This document shows positions 1 to 7,946 of a DNA stretch of 64,000 bases, piece after piece. Numbering within the stretch: position 1 is the first letter of the stretch; each line of letters begins with the position of its first letter. The stretch spans positions 62,001 through 126,000 of the forward strand of contig NZ_RAHW01000010.1 of NCBI RefSeq assembly GCF_004117875.1, read 5' to 3'. The notes under the pieces are model-generated. The model worked only from the letters and a program-made list of their open reading frames with translations, searched no databases and was not told where the DNA came from. Position numbers and translations under genes: made by a program. The stretch comes from Geomonas oryzae (GTDB lineage: Bacteria; Desulfobacterota; Desulfuromonadia; Geobacterales; Geobacteraceae).

Positions 1-161
1 ACCGGTGCGTCAACGACGCGCGCCCCCGGGATCATCCCCGCGGGGTAGGTTAGCCAGCCGGGAAACCAGAAAGAGGTTACCTCCCGGGAGGCCTGGTAAC
101 GCGCTCCGGCGCCTCCGTCGAAATCCTCGAAGGTGGGCGGGTTCAAAAACAGCGGCTTCAT
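1..161 (-). CDS. hpnJ: HpnJ, hopanoid radical SAM protein (N-terminal fragment)
   Basis: Only the first 53 codons lie in the window; the rest runs off the left edge. The start ATG at 161 has a strong GGAGGGG ribosome site just upstream. The peptide opens with MKPLFLNPPTFEDFDGGAGA and continues with SFWFPGWLTYPAGMIPGA. This is the typical beginning of HpnJ-type B12-binding radical SAM enzymes, which convert the ribose of bacteriohopanetetrol to a cyclitol. The divergent neighbour is hpnG, which fits a hopanoid side-chain locus. The family call rests on the N-terminus and context; the SAM cysteine motif is outside the window. Confidence 0.72.
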   Translation of the reverse strand, partial: MKPLFLNPPTFEDFDGGAGARYQASREVTSFWFPGWLTYPAGMIPGARVVDAP

Positions 162-202
162 GTCCCCTCCAGATTAATGAAGTCAAACAAAAAAGAACCC
201 TG

Positions 203-231
203 ACTATAAGACGGCAGGGGCGGTTTGTCAA
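203..231 (-). promoter_or_regulatory. Sigma-70 promoter for hpnJ
   Basis: On the minus strand, TTGACA (231-226) and TATAGT (208-203) are separated by exactly 17 bases, a near-consensus vegetative promoter. It fires toward hpnJ, whose start codon is at 161. Confidence 0.75.
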
Positions 232-313
232 GGCGAACCCTGGCCGGGTTCGGAAAGCGTTGCGGCCGTGCCTCCCCTCTGTTAAAGTGGCCGGTCGAGA
301 GGAACGAACCGCT

Positions 314-1087
314 ATGACTACGGAAAAAAGAAGTCTGGGGGTGGTGGCCGCCATGCCCCAGGAGATCGCGCCGGTTCTCGCGCGCATAAAGGGTTTCCGC
401 CAAGACACGCTCGCCGGCCGGAACCTGTACCGCTTCCCGGTGGACGGCAGGCCGGTCTTTCTGATCGAGTCCGGCATGGGACCCAAGCACGCCGCGGCGG
501 CGACGCGTGCACTCATCGCTCACGCAGCCCCCGAGGCGCTCGTGAACTTCGGGTTCGGAGGCGCCGTGCTTCCGGGGCTGGAGGTCGCGGAACTGGTGCT
601 GGCCGAGCGGGTTTTCCACCTGGAAGGCGATCTCCTCCGCGAACTCCCCCCGCCTGACCCGCTCCTTGCCACCCTCGCCTCGGAGCACTGCTGCAAAGTC
701 GGGGTGCAGTTGCGGCGCGGCGGCTTCGTGACCTCGAGCGCCATCAAGAACAAGCGGGAGATGGCAAGCCGCATCGGCGCGGCCACCCCCTTGCCGCTTC
801 TCGAGATGGAAACGGCAGCCGTCCTCCAAGAAGCTCAGGAGGCGGGGATACCGCTTTTCGCGCTTAGGAGCGTGAGCGACGCGGCCGACGAGGAGTTGGG
901 GTTTGCCATCGAGGATTTCTGCGACGCGGAGCTGAACCTGAGTCCCTGGCGCGTGGCGCTCGCCATCGCGAAGCGCCCCTTGCTGGTGCCGCAGTTGATC
1001 AGGCTTTCCGGGAATACGCGCAAGGCGGGAAGAACGCTTGCCCTGGCGGTGGAGCTCACCCTGCAGGCGCTCGCCAGGGAGTCCTGA
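314..1087 (+). CDS. hpnG: HpnG-like hopanoid-associated nucleosidase/phosphorylase
   Basis: A 257-residue protein of the purine nucleoside phosphorylase/MTA-SAH nucleosidase superfamily. Visible signatures are the N-terminal VVAAMPQEIAPVL, ESGMGPKHA, the glycine-rich NFGFGGAV, EMETAAVLQ near the C-terminal third and RSVSDAADEE, which carries the catalytic-type Asp. HpnG removes adenine from adenosylhopane during C35 hopanoid side-chain synthesis. The divergent hpnJ supports this role over a general SAH nucleosidase. The ATG at 314 is chosen because GAGAGG lies about 10 bases upstream. An in-frame extension to position 5 would run through the hpnJ promoter and coding region and is not credible. 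It converges on ptsI with 7 bases between the stops. Confidence 0.72.
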   Translation: MTTEKRSLGVVAAMPQEIAPVLARIKGFRQDTLAGRNLYRFPVDGRPVFLIESGMGPKHAAAATRALIAHAAPEALVNFGFGGAVLPGLEVAELVLAERVFHLEGDLLRELPPPDPLLATLASEHCCKVGVQLRRGGFVTSSAIKNKREMASRIGAATPLPLLEMETAAVLQEAQEAGIPLFALRSVSDAADEELGFAIEDFCDAELNLSPWRVALAIAKRPLLVPQLIRLSGNTRKAGRTLALAVELTLQALARES

Positions 1088-1094
1088 GCCGGCT

Positions 1095-2855
1095 CTAGTC
1101 GAAGCTCTCCGAGAAGCGTGCCGCGATCTCCCCCTTCAGGTAGGCGTCCGCCTCGGCCGCGGTGGCGAAGTTCAGCGCCTTCTGCGCCACGGCGCGCGCT
1201 TCCTCGAGGGTGCAGCGGCGCAGGATCTTCTTCACCCGCGGGATGGAGACCGCGTTCATCGAGAGTTCGTCGTAGCCGAGCCCAAGCAGGATGGGGAGGT
1301 ACTCCGGGTCACCCGCCATCTCGCCGCAGATGCAGGCCTCGATCCCGGCGGCATGGGCCGCGTCGACGATGGTCTTTAGCGATCTGAGCACCGCGGGGTG
1401 CAGCGGCTGGAACAGCGAGGAGAGGTGTTCGTTGGTGCGGTCGATGGCGAGGGTGTACTGGATGAGGTCGTTGGTGCCGACGCTGAAGAAGTCGACCTCG
1501 GCCGCCAAGAGATCGGCGATCACCACCGCGGACGGGATCTCGATCATGATCCCGACCTGCACCTTCTCGTCGAAGGGGTGCCTGCCGCGCAGCTCCTCCT
1601 TCACCTCCTCCAAAAGCGCCTTGGCGGCGCGCACCTCGGCCACCCCCGACACCATCGGGAAGAAGAGCTTCACCTCGCCGAAGGCGCTCGCCCTGAGGAT
1701 CGCCCTCAACTGGGCCTTGAACGCCTCGGGCTGGCGCAAGGAAAGCCGTATCGCGCGCAGCCCCAGGGCCGGGTTCATCTCGTCTGAGAGGTCGAGATCG
1801 GTGAGGCACTTGTCGCCGCCTATGTCCAGGGTGCGGATGGTGACCGGCAGCGGCGCCATCTTCTTCACCAGGGCCGCGTAGGCCTCGAACTGCTCCTCCT
1901 CGGTCGGCAGCGTACTGCGGTTGAAGAAGAGCATCTCGGTGCGATACAGGCCGATCCCGTCGCTGCCGTGCTTCTCCAGCGAGGCGACCTCCTCAATGAC
2001 CTCCACGTTCCCCTTTAGAAGCATGCGGTGCCCGTCGAGGGTCTCCGCCGGGAGGTCGCGCAGCTTCAAAAGCTCGCGTTCCACGTACTCGTAGCGCTGC
2101 TTTTTCTGCAGGTATTCCTTGAATTCTTCCTGGCTCGGGTTGACGATGACGACGCCGGTAGCGCCGTCGATGATCAGGGTGTCGCCGTCCTGCACCTCCG
2201 TCGTGATCCGCTCAAGGCCGACCACGCCGGGGATCTCGAAGGCGCGCGCGAGTATGGAGGAGTGCGAGGTCTTGCCCCCCAGGTCGGTGATGAACCCCAT
2301 CACCTTCTCCTTGTCGATCTGCAGGATGTCGGCCGGGGAGAGGTCGTGGGCCACCACGATCGCCTTGCCGTCGATCCTCGTGAGCGGCTCCTGCTTTTCC
2401 CCCACCATGTTCCTGAGCACCCGCTCGACGACCGTTTCCACGTCATTGCCGCGCTCGCGCAGGTAGTCGTCCTCCACCCCCTCGAAGAACGCCTTGAAGC
2501 GCCCGAGGGTCCGTTTCAGCGCCCCTTCCGCGTTGATGCCGAGCCGCTCGATGTACTGGGTGGTCTCCCCGACCAGCATGGTGTCGTCGAGGAGCATGAG
2601 GTGCGCGTCGATGACGCAGAGGTGCTCGGGGCCGTGGGTGCTGGCGAGCTGGTCCTTCAGGGCGTAAAGCTCCCCCTTCGCCCGCTCGAGGGCGCACGTG
2701 AAGCGCTCCACCTCGCAGGGGATCTCTTCGCGGGCCACCACCACCTCGGTCACCGCCACGCGGCGGCGGTCGGTGATGCGCACCTCGCCGATGGCGATGC
2801 CGGCGGAGGCGCCGATCCCCTTCAGTTGTCTCGACTCACTCCTCTCCGAATCCAT
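1095..2855 (-). CDS. ptsI: PTS Enzyme I (phosphoenolpyruvate-protein phosphotransferase)
   Basis: 586 residues, the length of a plain Enzyme I without an N-terminal GAF domain, so not EI-Ntr type. It autophosphorylates from PEP and passes the phosphate to HPr. The phospho-His motif GGKTSHSSILAR puts the active His at residue 198, followed by EIPGVVG. The C-terminal PEP-binding half has TLDIGGDKCL, GLRAIRLSL, MIEIPSAV and CICGEMAGDP, including the catalytic-type Cys. The start overlaps the HPr gene by 20 bases, so the two are translationally linked. No EIIB or EIIC permease genes are nearby, which suggests regulation rather than sugar uptake. Confidence 0.95.
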   Translation of the reverse strand: MDSERSESRQLKGIGASAGIAIGEVRITDRRRVAVTEVVVAREEIPCEVERFTCALERAKGELYALKDQLASTHGPEHLCVIDAHLMLLDDTMLVGETTQYIERLGINAEGALKRTLGRFKAFFEGVEDDYLRERGNDVETVVERVLRNMVGEKQEPLTRIDGKAIVVAHDLSPADILQIDKEKVMGFITDLGGKTSHSSILARAFEIPGVVGLERITTEVQDGDTLIIDGATGVVIVNPSQEEFKEYLQKKQRYEYVERELLKLRDLPAETLDGHRMLLKGNVEVIEEVASLEKHGSDGIGLYRTEMLFFNRSTLPTEEEQFEAYAALVKKMAPLPVTIRTLDIGGDKCLTDLDLSDEMNPALGLRAIRLSLRQPEAFKAQLRAILRASAFGEVKLFFPMVSGVAEVRAAKALLEEVKEELRGRHPFDEKVQVGIMIEIPSAVVIADLLAAEVDFFSVGTNDLIQYTLAIDRTNEHLSSLFQPLHPAVLRSLKTIVDAAHAAGIEACICGEMAGDPEYLPILLGLGYDELSMNAVSIPRVKKILRRCTLEEARAVAQKALNFATAAEADAYLKGEIAARFSESFD

Positions 2856-3102
2856 TGCGGATCAGTTCCCCCAGAGCGGCGTAGGCCTCCACCTCGTCCG
2901 CTCCTTCGCACTTGAGCGTGACGGTGCTCCCCTTTGCCGCCGCAAGCATCATGATCCCCATGATGCTCTTGCCGTTCACCTCGATCCCCTCGCGCTCGAT
3001 CCTGATCTCGGAGGAGAAACCGCTGGCCGTTTTCACCAAAAGCGCCGAGGCCCTCGCATGCAGCCCCAGCTTGTTGGGTATGACGTATTCGCCTTCTATC
3101 AT
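2836..3102 (-). CDS. ptsH: HPr phosphocarrier protein
   Basis: 88 residues with the ATG at 3102, preceded at five bases by GAGGG. A GTG at 3114 sits directly against its ribosome site and is less likely. The chosen start gives canonical numbering: the phosphorylated His is residue 15 (KLGLHARAS) and the regulatory Ser is residue 46 (NGKSIMGI). It receives phosphate from Enzyme I at His15 and is the target of HPr kinase at Ser46; that kinase is encoded nearby (4466-5416). It relays phosphate to the EIIA-Man-like protein upstream. Confidence 0.95.
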   Translation of the reverse strand: MIEGEYVIPNKLGLHARASALLVKTASGFSSEIRIEREGIEVNGKSIMGIMMLAAAKGSTVTLKCEGADEVEAYAALGELIRNGFGEE

Positions 3103-3118
3103 ATCTGCCCTCACCCAC

Positions 3119-3219
3119 CTGCGCCGAGGCTACGGTGGGCAAACCCTCCTAAATAATTGCTTTTCCAAAGGTCTACGCCGAGGCTACGGCGGGTAAACCC
3201 TCTTTATAATTACTTCTTC
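3119..3219. repeat. Direct repeat with palindromic core between ptsH and EIIA
   Basis: Two copies of a roughly 45-base sequence start at 3119 and 3173 (period 54). Each contains a near-palindrome of the type CGCCGAGGCTACGGCG, followed by GGGYAAACCCTC and an AT-rich stretch ending in TAATT. The second copy runs into the last codons of the EIIA gene (stop at 3210). It looks like a REP-type extragenic repeat duplicated in tandem. Confidence 0.7.
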
Positions 3220-3605
3220 AGGAAATCGCCGGCTACGGTGATCCCTTCCTGGGCGCTCTCCTTCAGCTTCAGTGCGAGCTCGGCGACGCTAGAGCGCCCG
3301 CGCTCCTGGGTGAAGCGGATCAGCATGGGGAGATTCACCCCGGTCAATACCTCGACCTTCCCTTCCTGCAGGAAGGAGATGCTCATGTTGGAGGGGGTGC
3401 CGCCGAACATGTCGGTCATGATGATCGCCCCGTCGCCGGAAACACGCCCAACCGCCTCCTTTATCGAGGCCATGACGTCGGTGGCCGACGCGTCGGGCGC
3501 GATCCCCACCGCCTCGGCTAATTCCAGCTTTCCTACTATCATCTCCGCCGCGGCGAGAAGCTCCCCTGCCACGCCGGCGTGTGCTACCAAAAGCAGTCCT
3601 ATCAT
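3210..3605 (-). CDS. PTS system mannose-family EIIA component
   Basis: 131 residues, a single EIIA-Man domain. The phosphorylatable His is residue 9 in LLVAHAG. The core motif MTDMFGGTPSN around residue 65 is diagnostic of the family, and GVNLPML follows. Its ATG overlaps the rapZ stop in an ATGA arrangement (3602-3605), so translation is probably coupled. With no EIIB/C/D partners here, it likely works as a phosphorylation-dependent regulator fed by EI and HPr. The 3' end touches a tandem repeat. Confidence 0.92.
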   Translation of the reverse strand: MIGLLLVAHAGVAGELLAAAEMIVGKLELAEAVGIAPDASATDVMASIKEAVGRVSGDGAIIMTDMFGGTPSNMSISFLQEGKVEVLTGVNLPMLIRFTQERGRSSVAELALKLKESAQEGITVAGDFLKK

Positions 3606-4465
3606 CCCTGTCCCTTCTCTATATCCCGGTGGGATACGTTTATGTTCACGTTCCGTTGCCGGAAGTAGTGGTACAACTCTTCTGCTATGGCCACCGAGCG
3701 GTGCCTGCCGCCGGTGCAGCCGATGGAAACCGAGAGGTACGATTTCCCCTCGCGCCGGTACCCCGGCAGCAAAAACTCAAGCATGTCCCGGAAGCGCTCC
3801 AGGAAGACCTCGGTCTCCTTCTGCCCCAGGACGTAGTCGCGCACCGCGGGTTCGAGGCCCGAGTAGGGACGCAGCGCCGCCACGAAATAGGGGTTCGGGA
3901 GGAAACGGACGTCCATGACCAGGTCGCTCTCCAGCGGCAGCCCGTAACGGAAGCCGAACGACTGCAGGTTGACCTGCATCTCGAGCGCCCCCTCGCTCCC
4001 CTTCACGAGGCCGATCACCACCTCGCGCAGGCGGTGCACGTTCATCTCCGAGGTGTCGATGATGGCCGTGGCGATGCGCCTTAAGCCCGCGAGCTGGTCG
4101 CGCTCGAAGCGGATCCCCTCGGGAACGCTCGCCCCCTCCAGCGCAGGGTGGCGGCGCCGGGTCTCGGAGAAGCGGCGGATGAGCACCTGGTCGGTGGCAT
4201 CGAAGTAGAGGATCTTGACGCTGTGACCGGCCGAGGCGATGGCCTGGAATACCTGGTCGTACCCCTTGATGAAGTCCCGGCTCCTGATGTCCATCACCAG
4301 GGCGACGTCCTTGATGTCCTCACGGGAATGCTCGACGAGCTCTATGAAGGTGGCGACGAGCGAAACCGGGAGGTTGTCCAGGCAGAAGAACCCCTCGTCC
4401 TCGAGCGCCTTCACCGCCGTCGATTTTCCCGAGCCGGAGAGGCCGGTTATGATGACGATGCGCAT
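3602..4465 (-). CDS. rapZ: RapZ/YvcJ-family RNA-binding nucleotide-binding protein
   Basis: 287 residues, normal for the family. The N-terminal P-loop is GLSGSGKST (residues 8-16), followed by DNLP. The C-terminal half has VSIGCTGGRHRS, the conserved basic motif linked to RNA binding in RapZ. In enterobacteria RapZ controls glucosamine-6-phosphate synthase through small RNAs and RNase E; that role here is inference. It lies between hprK (adjacent, no gap) and EIIA (4-base overlap), the classic rpoN-hpf-PTS neighbourhood. Confidence 0.93.
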   Translation of the reverse strand: MRIVIITGLSGSGKSTAVKALEDEGFFCLDNLPVSLVATFIELVEHSREDIKDVALVMDIRSRDFIKGYDQVFQAIASAGHSVKILYFDATDQVLIRRFSETRRRHPALEGASVPEGIRFERDQLAGLRRIATAIIDTSEMNVHRLREVVIGLVKGSEGALEMQVNLQSFGFRYGLPLESDLVMDVRFLPNPYFVAALRPYSGLEPAVRDYVLGQKETEVFLERFRDMLEFLLPGYRREGKSYLSVSIGCTGGRHRSVAIAEELYHYFRQRNVNINVSHRDIEKGQG

Positions 4466-5416
4466 CTACTCCACCTCGTTGCCCAGGGGGCGGAACTCCA
4501 GGCGTGCCAGGAGCTTTTCGTGGAACTCCCGGGCCGAGTGGTATCCCATCCCCTTCAGGAGGAAGTTCCTGGCGGCGACCTCGATGATCGAGGTCAGGTT
4601 GCGCCCCGGTCGGACCGGGATCTTCACGTGCGGCAGGTCGACACCCAAGATGGTCTTCATCGGTTCGTCGATGCCGAGCCGCTCGTACTCCTGGTTCGCG
4701 TCCCACTCAACCAGTTCCAGCACCATGTCGATGATCTTCTTCTCGCGGATCGAGGAGACCCCGTAGAGGTCCTTGATGTTGATGATGCCGAGGCCGCGGA
4801 TCTCCATGTGGTACTGGATGGTCTCCCCCGCCTGCCCTACGAGCGCCGCCGGCATCTTCTTCTTGATGTGGATCACGTCGTCGGCGACCAGCCGGTGGCC
4901 GCGGATCACGAGGTCCAGGGCGCACTCGCTCTTGCCGATGCCGCTTTTGCCGAGCAAAAGCACCCCAACGCCCAAGACGTCCACGAGAACGCCGTGGATG
5001 TGGGTCGAGGGGAGCAGGCTCTCCTCCAGGAACTTGGTGATGAGGCTTATGAAGGTGGAGGACTGGTGATGGGTGACCAGAAGCGGGATCCCCGCCCCTT
5101 GCGCCGAGCGCTTCAGGAATTCGGGGGGATCAAGCCCCTTGGTGACGATGAAGCAGGCGATGGGGTAGGTGCAGAGCTTCTCGATATGGCGCGAGCCGAC
5201 CTCCTCGGGGATCTGGCTCAGGTACGAGATCTCGGTGTTGCCCAGCACCTGGACCCGGTCCGGATGCAGATGCTCGGTGTAGCCGGTGAGGGCCAAGCCG
5301 GGTTTCTGGATGCGCGAGCTGTAAAGCCGGTTGACGAGCCCCGCGTCGCCGCACAAAAGCTGCAGGTCGAGGCCGTACGCCTTGTCTTCCAGGAGGTCCT
5401 TGATGCTGAGGCTCAT
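4466..5416 (-). CDS. hprK: HPr kinase/phosphorylase
   Basis: 316 residues from the ATG at 5416. The Walker A motif GKSGIGKSE lies at residues 156-164. The C-terminal signature is IPVRPGRNLTSIIEVAARN. Its substrate is Ser46 of HPr, which is present in this locus. The start is not certain: the ATG has no close ribosome site, while an in-frame TTG at 5425 sits 8 bases after GGAAGGG and would add three residues. Longer in-frame extensions to 5494 run into hairpin-rich intergenic DNA and are unlikely. It is directly followed by rapZ. Confidence 0.93.
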   Translation of the reverse strand: MSLSIKDLLEDKAYGLDLQLLCGDAGLVNRLYSSRIQKPGLALTGYTEHLHPDRVQVLGNTEISYLSQIPEEVGSRHIEKLCTYPIACFIVTKGLDPPEFLKRSAQGAGIPLLVTHHQSSTFISLITKFLEESLLPSTHIHGVLVDVLGVGVLLLGKSGIGKSECALDLVIRGHRLVADDVIHIKKKMPAALVGQAGETIQYHMEIRGLGIINIKDLYGVSSIREKKIIDMVLELVEWDANQEYERLGIDEPMKTILGVDLPHVKIPVRPGRNLTSIIEVAARNFLLKGMGYHSAREFHEKLLARLEFRPLGNEVE

Positions 5417-5452
5417 GCTTGTCAATGCTGCGACCCTTCCCCCGTGCAAGCG

Positions 5453-5470
5453 AAAAGCCCCGCGAGGGGC
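5453..5470 (-). terminator. Short intrinsic terminator after hpf
   Basis: Read on the minus strand, GCCCC-TCGC-GGGGC forms a 5-bp GC stem with a 4-base loop and is followed at once by TTTT. It lies between hpf and hprK and could partly uncouple hpf/rpoN from the kinase genes. Confidence 0.5.
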
Positions 5471-5482
5471 CGTTATCGCAAC

Positions 5483-5540
5483 GGGAGGCGCCACGGGGAC
5501 GCCTCCCCTCGCTTCCTTGTCCCCGGGGAAATCCCCGGGG
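5483..5540. repeat. Two GC-rich hairpins between hpf and hprK
   Basis: GGGAGGCG (5483-5490) pairs with CGCCTCCC (5500-5507). CCCCGGGG (5521-5528) pairs with an identical palindrome at 5533-5540 across an AAAT loop. With the terminator-like stem at 5457-5470 this makes three strong hairpins in 85 bases. Confidence 0.6.
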
Positions 5541-5564
5541 AGCTATCGAGTTGTCAGGAAGTAA

Positions 5565-6113
5565 CTACGGGTTCTCCGGAGAGATGAGGCCGTAGTTGCC
5601 GTCCTTTCTGCGGTAAACCACGTTGATGGTTTCGGTGGAGGACTCGGTGTAAACCAGGAAGTCCTTGTGCAGAAGTTCCATCTGCATCACCGCCTCCTCG
5701 ACGGACATGGGCTTCATGGTGAAACTCTTGGTCTTGATGATGACCGGGGCCTGGGTCCCTTCCTCGATACCCTGGGCCTGAACGATAGCCTTCTGCACCT
5801 GGCGCTCGCGGGCGTCGGCGGCCGGCTTGTGCGCCTTGATGCGCTCCTTGAAGCGGCGCAGCTGACGCTCGATCTTGTCGGATACCGCGTCGATGGAGGC
5901 GTACATGTCGTTGGTCTCTTCCGCTGCCTTGATGGTGATCCCTTTGGCGGTAATGGTCACCTCGGCCAGGTGGCGGATCTTTTCCACGGTCAAAAAGACC
6001 TGGACGACGATCGGGTCGTCGATATATTTCTTAACCCTCTCCAGCTTCTCCTCAGCGTAGCTTTTCAGGGCTTCGCTCGGTTCCATGTGCCTGAATGTCG
6101 TGGTTATCTGCAT
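5565..6113 (-). CDS. hpf: Long-form ribosome hibernation promoting factor
   Basis: 182 residues, the long HPF form. The N-terminal ribosome-binding domain (about 1-100) starts MQITTTFRHMEPSEAL and has EVTITAKG. The C-terminal dimerisation domain (about 125-182) has MSVEEAVMQMELL and NVVYRRKDGNYGLI. In long-HPF organisms this protein drives 100S ribosome dimers in stationary phase. The ribosome site GGAGG precedes the ATG. It follows rpoN by 66 bases on the same strand, a very widespread pairing. Confidence 0.94.
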   Translation of the reverse strand: MQITTTFRHMEPSEALKSYAEEKLERVKKYIDDPIVVQVFLTVEKIRHLAEVTITAKGITIKAAEETNDMYASIDAVSDKIERQLRRFKERIKAHKPAADARERQVQKAIVQAQGIEEGTQAPVIIKTKSFTMKPMSVEEAVMQMELLHKDFLVYTESSTETINVVYRRKDGNYGLISPENP

Positions 6114-6179
6114 ACGAAGTACCTCCCTTTATTGTCAATACACGCGATCCGCCCGCCGCCGCCGACGGCGGTGTCCGCG

Positions 6180-7727
6180 TTAGAAATGCTTCTTGCGCTC
6201 CGAGGAGGAGCCGATACGGAGCATCTCGCGGTACTTGGTGACGGTGCGCCGCGCGATGACGATGTTGTGGTCGGAGAGGAGCTCGGCCAGGCGCTGGTCC
6301 GAATAGGGGCGCTTGGGGTCCTCGTTGTCGACGAGTTCCTTGATCTTGCTCTTGACGCTCTCCGAGGCGATGAAATCCCCCTCGCCGGTGGAGATCCCCG
6401 AGTTGAAGAAGTACTTGAGTTCGAAGAGCCCCTGGGGGGTCTGCATGTATTTGTTGGTGGTGACGCGGCTGATGGTGGACTCGTGCATGCCGATGTCCTC
6501 GGCGATGTCGCGCAGAACCAGCGGGCGCAGGTGCTCGATGCCGCGGTCCAGGAAGTCGCGCTGGAACTTCACGATGCTCTTCGCCACCTTGAAGATGGTG
6601 CGCTGGCGCTGCTGGATGCTCTTTATGAGCCAGATGGCGGAGCGCATCTTCTCGCCGATGTAGTCCTCGGCCACCTTGTCCACCGGACGGCTCGCCTTGG
6701 CGTCCGGCGCGTAGAGCGGGTTGATCCTCAGGTTCGGCATCCCCTCGTCGTTCAGCATCACCACGTACTCGTCGCCCACCTTGTGCACGAAGATGTCGGC
6801 CGAGATGTACTGCACGTCGTCGCTGCCGAAGACGCGCCCGGGCTTCGGGTCGAGCTCGGCGATGATGCGGGTGGCGGCCAGGATGTCGTTCACGTCCACC
6901 CCGAGCACCTTGGCGGCCTGCTTGTACTTGTGGCTCTCCAGGTCCTTTAGGTGGTCGCGCAGAAGCGCTTCGACGAGGCTTCCCCCCATGCCGAGGCTTG
7001 CCACCTGCAACAGCAGGCACTCGCGCAGGTCGCGGGCGCCGACGCCTACCGGATCGAACTCCTGGACCCTTTTGAGCACGGCATCGACGAGCGGCACGAG
7101 GACGCTCCCGGCGTAGCCGTCAAAGGTGTCGTTGACCTGCTCTTCCGGTGCGTCACCGGCGACCCCGCCCCACTCGAGCGCCTCCTCGCGGAAGGGGGTG
7201 GCCTGCACGCAGGCCTGCGCCACGTCGTCGAGCCCGGCACGCAGGTAGCCGTCCTCGTCGATGTTCCCGATGATCTCCGCCCCTATCGCCATCTCGCGGT
7301 CGGTGAGGCGGGTGAGGCTCAACTGCCAGATGAGGTGGTCGAAAAGGGTCGATTTCTTGGTGAGGAGGTTCTCGAAAGAGGGACGGTCCTCGTCGTCGTA
7401 GTACTGTTCGCCGGAGCTGTAGTTGTAGCCGTCGATGTAGGAGTCCCAGTCCGCCTCGCGGGTCTCCTCGCCGGCGCGCACCTCCTGGAAGTCGCTCGCG
7501 GCGGCCTCCGGTTCGGCCTCCTTCTCGCGCAGTTCGAGCTGCTCGGGCTCGCGCACCTCCTCCTGCTCGATCACCTCGTCGAGGATCGGGTTCTCTTCCA
7601 GCTCCTGCCGCACCACGTCCTGGAGTTCCAGCCGGGAGAGCTGGAGCAGCTTGATGGCCTGCTGCAACTGGGGGGTCATCACCAGTTGCTGACTCATCTT
7701 CATCTGCTGGCGCATCTCAATTGCCAT
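6180..7727 (-). CDS. rpoN: RNA polymerase sigma-54 factor
   Basis: 515 residues. Region I is Gln-rich and starts MAIEMRQQMKMSQQLVMTPQ, followed by LQQAIKLLQLSRLEL and ELEENPILDE, the activator-interaction region. An acidic region II follows (about 55-120). The C-terminal DNA-binding region includes a helix-turn-helix around IGMHESTISRVT and the RpoN box ARRTVTKYRE (residues 492-501). The ATG has GAGG four bases upstream. It is preceded by an inverted-repeat element (7753-7936) that separates it from lptB, so the element supplies most of its leader. Confidence 0.96.
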   Translation of the reverse strand: MAIEMRQQMKMSQQLVMTPQLQQAIKLLQLSRLELQDVVRQELEENPILDEVIEQEEVREPEQLELREKEAEPEAAASDFQEVRAGEETREADWDSYIDGYNYSSGEQYYDDEDRPSFENLLTKKSTLFDHLIWQLSLTRLTDREMAIGAEIIGNIDEDGYLRAGLDDVAQACVQATPFREEALEWGGVAGDAPEEQVNDTFDGYAGSVLVPLVDAVLKRVQEFDPVGVGARDLRECLLLQVASLGMGGSLVEALLRDHLKDLESHKYKQAAKVLGVDVNDILAATRIIAELDPKPGRVFGSDDVQYISADIFVHKVGDEYVVMLNDEGMPNLRINPLYAPDAKASRPVDKVAEDYIGEKMRSAIWLIKSIQQRQRTIFKVAKSIVKFQRDFLDRGIEHLRPLVLRDIAEDIGMHESTISRVTTNKYMQTPQGLFELKYFFNSGISTGEGDFIASESVKSKIKELVDNEDPKRPYSDQRLAELLSDHNIVIARRTVTKYREMLRIGSSSERKKHF

Positions 7728-7752
7728 AAATCCTCACTGACACCTTGGAACC

Positions 7753-7936
7753 CGTTCAACGTTCAACGTTCAACGTTTGTTGCAAGTTCTTCGTTTACTC
7801 AAGGCTTGCCGCCGCAGTTCTTCGCATGCAATTCATGAATAGCGGGAACCTTTGATCTCATTATAGCGTACTCCGCTGCAATAGAAACCGCTATTCGTCT
7901 TTTCTTATTAGAACGTTGAACGCTGAACGTTGAACG
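7753..7936. repeat. Heptamer-bounded inverted-repeat element A (no gene)
   Basis: The left arm (7753-7777) is three perfect CGTTCAA heptamers plus CGTT. The right arm (7912-7936) is the complement, with one variant unit (GAACGCTGAACG). The 134-base interior has no open reading frame of note. It does contain a minus-strand TATAAT (7865-7860) facing rpoN, without a clear -35. The same arms bound the elements at 13465 and 45346. The element fills the whole lptB-rpoN gap: the right arm ends 10 bases from the lptB stop. Confidence 0.75.
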
Positions 7937-7946
7937 TCTTCTCGTT

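Noticed and set aside
5..313. In-frame N-terminal extension of hpnG to the left edge of the window
   Set aside because: It would read antisense through the hpnJ start and promoter; the ATG at 314 has its own ribosome site and matches family length.
7753..7777. Short repeats considered as a CRISPR array
   Set aside because: The units are 7 bases long, directly abutting without spacers, and there are no cas genes.
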